The notes under the pieces are model-generated. The model searched no databases, was not told where the DNA came from, and worked only from the letters and a program-made list of their open reading frames with translations. Of a DNA stretch of 64,000 nucleotides, positions 1-6,966 are shown piece by piece. The stretch lies in assembly GCF_025141175.1 (NCBI RefSeq), contig NZ_CP081157.1, forward strand, positions 1 to 64,000, given 5' to 3'. A program made the position numbers and the translations under genes. Numbering within the stretch: the stretch's first letter is position 1; each line of letters starts with the position of its first letter. The stretch is from Jannaschia sp. M317. GTDB lineage: Bacteria > Pseudomonadota > Alphaproteobacteria > Rhodobacterales > Rhodobacteraceae.

Positions 1-169
1 GGGGCCGTTTCGTCGGGCCCCCGTCGCGGGTCGTTTGCATGGCGGATGGAACATCGCACGGATCATCCCGTCGGATTAGGCGGCGGGCGGAACCCGGGTC
101 AAGGGCGCGTCCGTCCGCGCCTGCCCCGGTGCCATCGACGCGGCAGGACGTCGCATCCTGGAGCGCCCC

Positions 170-200
170 TTGACCTTCCAGCGGGGGAAACCCCCACCTG
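170..200 (+). promoter_or_regulatory. CueR-type operator/promoter for copZ-like gene
   Basis: A TTGACC -35 box (170-175) is followed by a 19-base spacer with TTCC and GGAA half sites and a weak -10 (CACCTG, 195-200). The long spacer is the hallmark of MerR-family activated promoters, and TTGACCTTCC is how the E. coli copA promoter starts. The same layout recurs at 6132, 13366, 15349, 18839, 21434 and 23393. Binding by the CueR encoded at 17953 is inferred. Confidence 0.7.
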
Positions 201-223
201 CCCTGAAACCAAGGAGAACCCCC

Positions 224-418
224 ATGAAGTTCCACGTCCCCGACATGTCCTGCGGCCATTGTCGCGCCTCCATCGAGAAGGCCGTCGCCGCCGTCGACCC
301 GGCCGCGCGCGTGACGTTCGACCAAGCAGACCGCCGGGTCGAGATCGACACCGCGCGCGACGCGGACGCCATGCGCGCCGCGCTCAAGGATGCCGGCTAC
401 GACGCCGCTCCCGCCTGA
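224..418 (+). CDS. copZ: CopZ-like heavy-metal-associated (HMA) copper chaperone
   Basis: A 64-residue protein that is a single HMA domain. The metal-binding loop DMSCGHC lies at residues 7-13, with the two cysteines that bind Cu(I) in this family, and the rest fits the usual ferredoxin-like fold length. The ATG at 224 is chosen because AAGGAGAA lies just upstream; a longer reading frame from the GTG/ATG at about 170 would begin inside the operator. It is probably a cytoplasmic chaperone delivering Cu(I) to the CopA ATPase (18905) or to the regulator. It follows a CueR-like operator directly. The broken DUF411 gene starts 16 bases downstream. Confidence 0.85.
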   Translation: MKFHVPDMSCGHCRASIEKAVAAVDPAARVTFDQADRRVEIDTARDADAMRAALKDAGYDAAPA

Positions 419-434
419 CCCCGAGGATCTCCCC

Positions 435-919
435 ATGACCATGTTGACCCGCCGTGCCCTGATCGCCGCAACCGGTGCCGCCGCTTTCGTCGCGGGGGCC
501 GCCCCGCTGCTGGCCGCCCCGCCGGCCACCCTGTCCGTCGTCAAGAGCCCGACTTGCGGCTGCTGCACCGGCTGGGCCGACCTGGCGCGCGAGGCGGGCT
601 ACGTGGTCGACACCACGGATGTGGACGACGTCACGCGGGCCAAGGTCTGACGCGGGCGTGCCCGACGATCTCTGGTCCTGCCACACGGCCCATGCTGACC
701 GCCCGGACGGGCGCACCTACGTCATCGAGGGGCATGTGTCCTTCGATGCGATGGACCGCCTGATGGCGGAAGCGCCCGACGTCGTCGGCGTTTCGGCGCC
801 CCGGCATGCCTGATGGGCTCGCCCGGCATGGGCACGATCCGACGGCGGAGTACGACATGTTCGCCCTTCGGCGGCGCGGCGGGGACGGCATGCGGTTCGA
901 CACGGCGGCCGCGCGATGA
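435..919 (+). pseudogene. DUF411 metal-binding protein, frameshifted
   Basis: Starts MTMLTRRALIAATGAAA, a Tat-like or Sec signal, then a KSPTCGCCTGW motif typical of DUF411 proteins found in copper clusters. The frame meets TGA near 648. One base later the family sequence resumes (AGVPDDLWSCHTA, then GHVSFDAMDRL), and a further shift near 805 is needed to reach the usual PGMPDGSPGM tail and a stop at 917-919. The shift near 648 would be cured by removing one G from AAGGTCT. The gene is therefore either decayed or damaged by sequencing errors. The family is periplasmic and thought to bind copper; the function is inferred. Confidence 0.75.
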
Positions 920-1382
920 AGCCGGACAGCCTGACCCTGACTGTAGGTGCCGTGGTCTTGGCCGGGGTCGGAGCGGTTGCGTGGACCGCCTTGAATCCGC
1001 CTGCGGGCGGCCATTCCATGGTCCCGCCCCGACACTTCCGCCATCGCGCAGGGCGCACCAATCGTTCAGGTCTCTCTACCGGAGACGCTGGGTGATTTGG
1101 AGGCGATCGGCCAGCTCGCCTACGAAGTGGGTTTGTGCCGCTTGCCACGGCGTGAACGCAGCCGGGCACGCAATGGCATCGACGCCCGCCCTTGGTGCAC
1201 ATCACCTACGAACCCGGCCATCACGGCGGACGAATCCTTCTGGCGGGCGACGCAAATGGGCGTGCAGGCCCATCACTGGCAGTTCGGGAACATGCCCGCC
1301 ATCGAAGGGCTGACCCGAGCCGACGTCAAGGCGATCAACCGCTTATATCCGGGCGCTGCAGCGCACCAACGGGATCGGTTGA
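916..1382 (+). pseudogene. Membrane-anchored class I cytochrome c, frameshifted
   Basis: From the ATG at 916 a hydrophobic anchor is read (MKPDSLTLTVGAVVLAGVGA). Separate frames then give QGAPIVQVSLPETLGD, the haem-binding CAACHG, and a C-terminal FGNMPAIEGLTRADVKAI segment with a likely axial methionine. The complete protein needs at least three frame changes. A stop that restores a normal cytochrome end lies at 1380-1382. The ATG overlaps the stop of the DUF411 gene (ATGA). Small cytochromes of this kind often sit beside copper oxidases in Rhodobacterales and may accept their electrons; that role is inferred. Confidence 0.7.
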
Positions 1383-1430
1383 TGCGGCGCGACGCCGTCG
1401 GCCGGAACGATCATGACAGGACCCATACCA

Positions 1431-2829
1431 TGACCCTCACGCGACGCCGCTTCGGCGCCCTGCTCGCCGCCTCCGCGGCCCTGCCCGCCCTGCCCCGGCT
1501 CGCCCGTGCGGCCACCGACCCGATCATGATCGAGGCCCGTCCAGGCCCGCGCAGCTCCTGCCGCCTCCCTACCCAGCCACGCCGGTCTGGGGCTATGACG
1601 GTACGGCGCCCGGTGCAGGCATCCGCATGATGCAGGGCACGCGGCTGGAACGGCGGCTTCTGAACGCCCTACCGGAGCCGACCTCGATCCACTGGCATGG
1701 GGTCCGGCTGCCCAATGGGATGGACGGTGTCGCGGGTGTGACGCAGGCCCCACGTCGCGCCCGGCGACAGCTTCGACTACGCCTTCGACCTGCCCGACGC
1801 CGGGACCTACTGGTACCATGCACACCGGTCCTCGGCCGCGCAGGCTGGGCCGCGGCCTGCACGCGCCGCTGATCGTGGAGGAGCGCGAGGGCCTGCGCCC
1901 GACGTGGACGACGAGATTGTCGCGATGCTGGGCGACTGGCGCCTGAACCGTGACGGTACGCAGGTGCTGGACTTCGATGCGCCCCATGACGCCAGTCATG
2001 GCGGACGTCATGGCAACGTCGTTACCACCAATGGCCAGGTCGAGCATCCCACCCGGTGCGCCGCGGCGACCGACTGCGCCTGCGGCTGATCAATGCCAGC
2101 AACGCGCGCATCTTCGAGCTGGCGCTGCAGGGCATGAACGGCTGGGTCGTGGCGCTGGACGGCATGCCTCTGCCCACGCCGCGCCCGCTGGAGACGTTGG
2201 TGCTGGCCCCCGCGCAACGCGCCGACGTGATCGCCGACGTGACCGCCGAGGCCGGCGAAAGAAGCGCTGTTGATCCGCCATGAGCGAGAGCCCGTAGTTC
2301 AGATGGCCTTCCCCGTCCGCGCGGCACAGCCGCCGTCCGCCTCGCACCCGCGCCGCTGCCGCCCAACCCGGTGCCGCGCTCGGTGCGCTGGCGGACGCCC
2401 GCCCGCTGCGGTTGGTGATGGAGGGCGGCGCGATGGGCCGGATGGACGGCGCGCGCGTGGGCGGCCAGCGCGCGGGCTTCCGCGAGATGGCGGATGCGGG
2501 CTTCTACTGGGCGTTCAACGGCCGGGCCGACTGGACCGCGGCGGACGCGATGGCGCCGCTGGCCGAGCTCGCGGCGGGCGAGACGGTGCGGCTGGCGATC
2601 GAGAATCGCTCGAACTGGCCGCACTCCATGCACCTGCACGGGATGCATTTCCACGAGATCGGCGCGAGCGGCACGCTGGGCGATCTGCGCGACACCACGC
2701 TGGTGGCGGGCGGCGCCACGGTCGAGATCGCGTTCGCCGCCGCTGCAGCGGGCGACTGGATGCTGCACTGCCACATGCTGAGCCATGCCGCTTCGGGGGA
2801 TGATGGCCTTCCTGCGGGTCGCGGCGTGA
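1431..2829 (+). pseudogene. Multicopper oxidase (CueO/CopA-like), multiply frameshifted
   Basis: Begins with a twin-arginine signal (MTLTRRRFGALLAASAALPAL). All the copper-ligand motifs of a multicopper oxidase appear in order: SIHWHG near 1690, TYWYHAH near 1810, HSMHLHGMHFHE near 2625 and WMLHCHMLSHAASG near 2760. They lie in different frames, so at least five single-base shifts are needed. Near 2790 a run of five Gs would have to be four to restore SGMMAFLRVAA and the stop at 2827-2829. The intact protein would be a periplasmic cuprous oxidase. The intact paralogue is at 24239-25762. The ligands are preserved, so the damage is very recent or is sequence error. Confidence 0.8.
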
Positions 2830-3314
2830 GAGGGAAGGCTGCGGCGCTCCTCGTCGCCGCGCTCGCGGCGGGCGGCGCGTGGTGGGGGCTTGGCGGGGCG
2901 CAACTGGGGCGGCCCCCGGAGCCATGCCCGCCATCGCCGCGCCCATCGATCTGGCCAGGGGGGCGGCGCTCTACGGCGAGTATTGCGCCGCCTGCCACGG
3001 CGCCGCGCTCGAAGGCCAGCCCGACTGGCGCAGCCCCGGCCCGGACGGCCCGCCTGCCTGCCCCGCCCCATGACGAGACCGGCCATACCTGGCACCACGA
3101 CGACGCGACGCTGTTCGCCTATACCAAGCTTGGCGGTACCGCGGCCCTCGCCGCGCAGGGCGTGGACGGCTTCGACAGCGGCATGCCCGGCTTCGAGGCC
3201 GTCCTGTCGGACGCCGAGGTCCGCGACGTCCTCGAATACATCAAGTCCACCTGGCCCGCGCGCGAACGCGCCGCCCAGGCGGCCGGACCGAGGCTGCCGG
3301 CGGCTGACCGGTAG
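2826..3314 (+). pseudogene. Cytochrome c, frameshifted
   Basis: A GTG at 2826 overlaps the end of the oxidase gene and starts a hydrophobic leader (KAAALLVAALAAGGAWWG). The frame then shifts near 2915 to give DLARGAALYGEYCAACHG, with the CxxCH haem motif, and shifts back near 3058 for HDETGHTWHHDDATLFAY and a final GMPGFEAVLSDAEVRDVLEYI segment. The last part contains the expected methionine-ligand loop and C-terminal helix. It is a soluble or anchored mono-haem cytochrome c, presumably the electron partner of the oxidase; the pairing is inferred from overlap alone. Confidence 0.7.
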
Positions 3315-3317
3315 GCA

Positions 3318-3732
3318 TCATCGGATCGCGCGGACCTCGTCGACGGCAGGTGTGGGCTCCAGCCCCAAGGCTTCCGCGGACGGGCGGTAGACTTCGGATG
3401 CGCCGAGCCGCAGCAGGAAGCGGCTTAGGATCAGGCCGTAGATCAGCTTTGACGTCACGTCCGCGACGGTGAACAGCCCCTGCCGCCAGATCACGCCGGT
3501 CCAGCGGAACGCCTGCATCAGGGCGTCGTGCTCGCGCATCAGGTTCAACCCGGCGCAGCCCATCATGACTCCGCTCATTCAGGCCACGACCCGGTAGCGG
3601 GGCGCGAGGTCGAAAGGAGGCGAGTGCGAAGTGGCCCCCGAAGGCGAAATGCGCGCCGTAGGAGATTATCAAGATGAGGGCGAAGAGGCTCCATTCCGTG
3701 GGGCCGAGCGAGTACAGGTTCTCGAAGTTCAT
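3318..3732 (-). pseudogene. Microbial rhodopsin remnant (helices A, B and G)
   Basis: From the ATG at 3732 the reverse strand gives MNFENLYSLGPTEWSLFALI, a rhodopsin-like first helix. After a one-base shift at a TTT run near 3617 it gives DLAPRYRVVA, a TGA, then MSGVMMGCAGLNLMRE (second helix). The downstream part reads LFTVADVTSKLIYGLILSR, which closely matches the retinal-binding helix G of bacteriorhodopsins (DVSAKVGFGLILLR). About four helices (C-F) are missing, so the protein cannot be a complete seven-helix rhodopsin. The last 86 residues could still be translated from the ATG at 3578. Confidence rests on the helix G match. Confidence 0.55.
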
Positions 3733-3824
3733 GTGGCCTCCAACGGGTATTGCCCCGACGGCAACGAGGATGGTTTCTCGTGAGGTCAAGACGGCGGGCG
3801 GCGTAGCTTCGGACCGTACAGCGC

Positions 3825-3845
3825 TGGAATGTCGTGACATTTCCA
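3825..3845. promoter_or_regulatory. Imperfect palindrome upstream of the rhodopsin remnant
   Basis: TGGAATGTC-G-TGACATTTCCA is a near-perfect dyad about 95 bases upstream of the rhodopsin start. It does not match the CueR-like sites, because it lacks TTGACC and the spacing. It could be an operator for an unidentified regulator. Confidence 0.3.
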
Positions 3846-3958
3846 ATGCTCAGCGGGGCGAATTCGACATCGACCGAGTGGAACGACGCCCTGCCGGGCC
3901 GGGAGCTGTGGAATCGATATCCCATGCGAGGCGATCCGGCCTATTTGGAGGTGCAGGG

Positions 3959-4099
3959 ATGAACGACATGGTGCGCAGCGGCCGCCCCGTCGAGATACGG
4001 CTTGACCTTCCCGCGCCGGATGCTCCGATCCGGACCCGGAGATTGGGGTCGTTCCTCGCAGAGCGGCGGTACGAACCCCTTGATGAAACCCGGTCGTGA
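3959..4099 (+). CDS. Small hypothetical protein
   Basis: An ATG at 3959 preceded by GGAGGTGCAGGG opens a 46-codon frame (MNDMVRSGRPVEIRLDL...). There is no recognisable domain, signal or membrane segment. The good ribosome binding site is the main support. It may be a chance frame. Confidence 0.3.
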   Translation: MNDMVRSGRPVEIRLDLPAPDAPIRTRRLGSFLAERRYEPLDETRS

Positions 4100-4134
4100 G
4101 GAATGCGGACATTTCGGTCACGCTTTTGAGACGC
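4096..4134 (+). other. Region before the first small lipoprotein
   Basis: Upstream DNA of the lipoprotein gene at 4135. A GTG at 4096 would extend the protein by 13 residues. No CueR-like site is seen here. Confidence 0.3.
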
Positions 4135-4323
4135 ATGGTGCGCCTGCCGATCGTCGTTACGGGCGTCCTCCTGCTGTCGGCATGTTCGGGCACCACGCTC
4201 TGTCCGCGCGACGTGGAACGTCGGCCCCTGATCCCGCCGGGCTGCGAGGTGCAGGACGACGACGGTCCCGTTCGTTCGCTATCCTGCGAGAACGGGCGCT
4301 CGGGGTTCGCGTTCGATCCATGA
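4135..4323 (+). CDS. Small putative lipoprotein
   Basis: From the ATG at 4135 the product starts MVRLPIVVTGVLLLSAC, a type II signal peptide with an LSAC lipobox. The mature part is about 45 residues and contains three further cysteines (TLCPRDV, PPGCEV, LSCENG). A longer start at 4096 (GTG) would put 13 polar residues before the signal and is less likely. The family is not recognised. Cysteine-rich small lipoproteins are plausible in a copper island, but no metal-binding motif is certain. Confidence 0.5.
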   Translation: MVRLPIVVTGVLLLSACSGTTLCPRDVERRPLIPPGCEVQDDDGPVRSLSCENGRSGFAFDP

Positions 4324-4336
4324 TGCGACTGAACCC

Positions 4337-4633
4337 ATGAAGGAACATACCGAAATGAACAGGTCTGGAATGCGCACGTCGCGCTCGATGCTCCTACTCA
4401 CGCTTGGAGGCTGCGCCGCCCTCGGACCGCCGGATGGTATGGGCGCCGCCACCGGAACCGATCCGATTCCGGAGGCCGTCCTGGCGATGGCCGCGCCGTA
4501 CCAGAACCTCGGCGCGATCGAGTTCCGGCCCGAGGACGGATGCTACTGGTACTGGCACGACGGGCCCGTCGAGACGACCCTGCTGCCGCTGCGCACGCCG
4601 CAGGGGAACCCGATATGCCGGGCGTCGACCTGA
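4337..4633 (+). CDS. Putative lipoprotein
   Basis: A 98-residue product with a lipoprotein signal (SMLLLTLGGCAALG, lipobox LGGC) and a short mature domain ending PEDGCYWYWHDGPVETTLLPLRTPQGNPIC. The tyrosine/tryptophan-rich C-terminus resembles small envelope proteins of unknown function. The ATG at 4337 or the one at 4355 could be the start. It lies 13 bases after the previous lipoprotein gene, so the two are probably co-transcribed. Nearby are lgt (13494), which lipidates such proteins, and a converging L,D-transpeptidase gene. Confidence 0.55.
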   Translation: MKEHTEMNRSGMRTSRSMLLLTLGGCAALGPPDGMGAATGTDPIPEAVLAMAAPYQNLGAIEFRPEDGCYWYWHDGPVETTLLPLRTPQGNPICRAST

Positions 4634-4648
4634 CGACCCGGCGACGCA

Positions 4649-5341
4649 TCAGGTCGCAGCGAGCGCGTCCTCCGGCGGGTAGAGGAAGGCCGTCGATCCC
4701 GTCTCGACTTGATCGTAAAGATCGATGATGTGGGCCATGACCATGCGCACGCAGCCCGAACTCGCCCGCCCGCCGATCGACCGGGCCTCCGGCGAGCCGT
4801 GGATCCGCAGGTAGGTGTCCCGCCCGCCCTCGTAGAGATACAGCGCGCGGGATCCGAGCGGGTTCAGCGGGCCACCGTCCACGCCGCCCGCGAACTGTCC
4901 ATAAATCTCCGGGTCGCGCGCGATCATGTTCCGCGTCGGACGCCAGACGGGCCATCGCGCCTTGCGCCGGATGGCATAGATGCCCGGTTCGTAGAGATCG
5001 CCGCGTGCGATGGCCACGCCATAGCGGATGGCCGTCCCGCCGGGGCGGATGTGATAGAGGTACCGGGCCACGGCGTCGACATGGACGTCCCCCGGCAGGA
5101 GGCCGGGCTTCGCCTCGACGACCCGGGGCAGGAAGCGCTGATCGATGCCCCAGGGATTGGACGTGGCAGGATCGTAGTCGGCCGGCGTCACCTGCGCGTC
5201 CCACGCCTTCCACATGTCCCGATCCGAGATCGGCGCGCGCCCCTCGACGCCGACGGGAAGGGTCTGCGCGAGGCTCGGCCCCGCGATTGGTGCGGAGAAC
5301 AGCGCAGCCGCCGCCCCGATGAAGTGTCGCCGTGTCAGCAT
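4649..5341 (-). CDS. L,D-transpeptidase (YkuD domain)
   Basis: A 230-residue exported protein. MLTRRHFIGAAAALFSAPIAGPS is a Tat/Sec signal, and the C-terminal half holds the YkuD catalytic signature (IHGSPEARSIGGRASSGCVRM region, with the nucleophile Cys in SSGCVRM). Such enzymes make 3-3 peptidoglycan cross-links or attach lipoproteins through meso-diaminopimelate in the periplasm. The ATG at 5341 starts exactly at the signal peptide. It is convergent with the two small lipoprotein genes. Copper has been reported to inhibit L,D-transpeptidases through the active-site cysteine, which may explain a spare copy here; that link is inference. Confidence 0.85.
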   Translation of the reverse strand: MLTRRHFIGAAAALFSAPIAGPSLAQTLPVGVEGRAPISDRDMWKAWDAQVTPADYDPATSNPWGIDQRFLPRVVEAKPGLLPGDVHVDAVARYLYHIRPGGTAIRYGVAIARGDLYEPGIYAIRRKARWPVWRPTRNMIARDPEIYGQFAGGVDGGPLNPLGSRALYLYEGGRDTYLRIHGSPEARSIGGRASSGCVRMVMAHIIDLYDQVETGSTAFLYPPEDALAAT

Positions 5342-5454
5342 TCCGGTTCCTCCGTTCTGGCAGCCGTCTGCTACTCGACACGGTTGCTTGGCATCCAGCG
5401 CCGGAAGGCAAGGACATACGCGGTGCGGCGACGTGACGGGACGCGTCCGGCGGA

Positions 5455-5943
5455 TCATGCCTCTCTGGAACGCCCCGCCAAGTAGAAGGCCGCGATCCAC
5501 GCCGCGGCGAGGAGAACGCTGAGAATGGCGTTCCAGCTTGCCATCGAGAGCGACATGAACTCCCAGACGACTTCGTCGCAAAGGACGAGCGTCTCGGCCG
5601 TTTCGAAGGAAAGAAGATCGGCGCCGGTCATCGCGGAGAGGTCCGACGCGCCGCCGGTGCAGGTGGAAGGACCTTCCCACCAGCCGCGCTCCACCCCGGT
5701 ATGGAACATGCCGAGGCCCGCTGTCGTCATCGCCGCCAACGCCCCGAGCGCCAGGATCGCCCGCCCCCGTCCCAGGAACAGGAGCACCACGCCGAGCGCG
5801 ATCGCCACGCCGTGCGGGTAGCGTTGCCAGATGCACATGGTGCACGGCAGGTAGCCTGCGAGCTGATAGAGATACGCGCCCCCCAACAGGGCCGCCGATC
5901 CGATCGCTGCGGTGTATCCAAGATGCAAAGACGTGCGGTTCAT
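5455..5943 (-). CDS. dsbB: DsbB-like disulfide bond oxidoreductase
   Basis: A 162-residue inner-membrane protein with four hydrophobic segments and two periplasmic cysteine pairs: PCTMCIWQRYPH after the second helix, the DsbB signature with a quinone-contacting arginine, and the more distant pair STCTGG and LVLCDE. It reoxidises DsbA using quinone. The ATG at 5943 is chosen because it precedes the first helix; an upstream frame adds only polar residues. The divergent DsbA-like gene at 6193 is its probable partner, with a CueR-like operator between the two genes that could serve both directions. Confidence 0.85.
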   Translation of the reverse strand: MNRTSLHLGYTAAIGSAALLGGAYLYQLAGYLPCTMCIWQRYPHGVAIALGVVLLFLGRGRAILALGALAAMTTAGLGMFHTGVERGWWEGPSTCTGGASDLSAMTGADLLSFETAETLVLCDEVVWEFMSLSMASWNAILSVLLAAAWIAAFYLAGRSREA

Positions 5944-6131
5944 GCGGTGCTCCTCCTCGCTGGCCGGGCCCATGGCAGATGGGCCGCTGGCCCCCATCCA
6001 GCCCCCGCGCCAAAACTTCGCGGCGGATCACAGGCGAGGCAAATTGAAATTGCGTTTAGGACAGAGAACTGCCTGACGCGACCTGTATTTAAAAGACATG
6101 CAGGCACCCGATCCATTCGCAATTTTGTGAC

Positions 6132-6162
6132 TGGACCTTGCGGCGCTGGAAGGTCGCATCAC
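6132..6162 (+). promoter_or_regulatory. CueR-type operator/promoter between dsbB and the dsbA/dsbD pair
   Basis: TGGACC, a 19-base spacer (TTGCGGCGCTGGAAGGTCG) and CATCAC. ACCTT and AAGGT arms form a clear dyad. On the minus strand the same bases give GCGACC-19-AGTCAC, so it could also drive dsbB. Confidence 0.6.
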
Positions 6163-6192
6163 ACATTTTTGGGTGACGAGAAGAGAAGAGCC

Positions 6193-6966
6193 TTGGCGGA
6201 ATCACGACGTAACCTGCTGATCGGCGCGCTGGCGATCGCGGGTGGATATGCGGCGCTGAGGTTCGGACCGCCGGCGGTGGCCGAGATCTTCGCCGGGGAT
6301 CTGGAGTTCGAACCGGTCGCGCGACCGGCCGGCTTCCGCCGGATCGCCGGCGGCGACAGTTCGACGGGGTTCGACCTGTTCCTCGGCCTTGACGACGATC
6401 CCGGCCTGGACACCGGCGCGGCCTTGGAGCGGGTGAGCGCACAGCCGTGCGAAGCGCTTTACGGCGACGACCGCGATCCGGACGTCGTTCCGATGGCGTC
6501 CTTCTCGGACTACAACTGCCCCTACTGCCGGGCGCTCACCATCCGGCTGTCGGAGATCGAGGCGGCCTCCGTCGGCCGCGTGCGCATCTCGTGGCACGAA
6601 CTTCCCCTTCTGGGCGAGGCCTCGATGTTGGCCGCGCAGGCCGCGCTCGCCGCCAAGCGGCAGGGGGCCTATGTCGCGTTCCACAAGCGCCTGATGCGGT
6701 CGCCGTTCCGGACCACCCCGGAATACCTGAAGGTGCTGGCCGACGATCTGGGCGTCGACAAGACCCGACTGCTCGCGGACATGGACGGCGAAGACGTCCG
6801 GCGCGAGCTGCGAGAAAGCAGCGCCTTGGCCGAACTCTTTGCCTTCGTCGGCACGCCGGCCCTCGTGGTCGGCCGGACGGTCGTGCAGGGCGAGATCAGC
6901 GATGCGCGGCTGGAGCGGCTGATCGCGCGGGAACGGGCGGATGGCCCCATCGAGGCTTGCGCATGA
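6193..6966 (+). CDS. DsbA-family thiol oxidoreductase (ScsC-like), anchored
   Basis: A thioredoxin-fold DsbA protein of about 257 residues. A hydrophobic N-terminus (ESRRNLLIGALAIAGGYAAL) is followed at residues 107-113 by YNCPYCR, the CxxC active site, and near the C-terminus by VGTPALVV, the cis-proline loop. I chose the TTG at 6193, which has GAGAAGAGAAGAG in front; no ATG fits. The stop overlaps the ATG of the next gene (ATGA), so it is translationally coupled to the ScsB/DsbD-like reductase. In the Scs systems of other bacteria, ScsC is kept reduced by ScsB and protects periplasmic thiols from copper; that role is inferred here. Confidence 0.8.
   Translation: MAESRRNLLIGALAIAGGYAALRFGPPAVAEIFAGDLEFEPVARPAGFRRIAGGDSSTGFDLFLGLDDDPGLDTGAALERVSAQPCEALYGDDRDPDVVPMASFSDYNCPYCRALTIRLSEIEAASVGRVRISWHELPLLGEASMLAAQAALAAKRQGAYVAFHKRLMRSPFRTTPEYLKVLADDLGVDKTRLLADMDGEDVRRELRESSALAELFAFVGTPALVVGRTVVQGEISDARLERLIARERADGPIEACA

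Noticed and set aside
2412..3314. A 300-residue frame joining the end of the multicopper oxidase to a cytochrome c
   Set aside because: The join is produced by a G-run shift near 2795 and further shifts; the family ends and starts fit two separate genes better.
5342..6031. Upstream extension of the L,D-transpeptidase frame to 460 residues
   Set aside because: The extra part is antisense to dsbB; the signal peptide at 5341 marks the real start.
5701..6192. Upstream extension of the DsbA-like frame to 421 residues
   Set aside because: It overlaps dsbB on the other strand and crosses the operator; the first hydrophobic segment after 6193 is the natural start.
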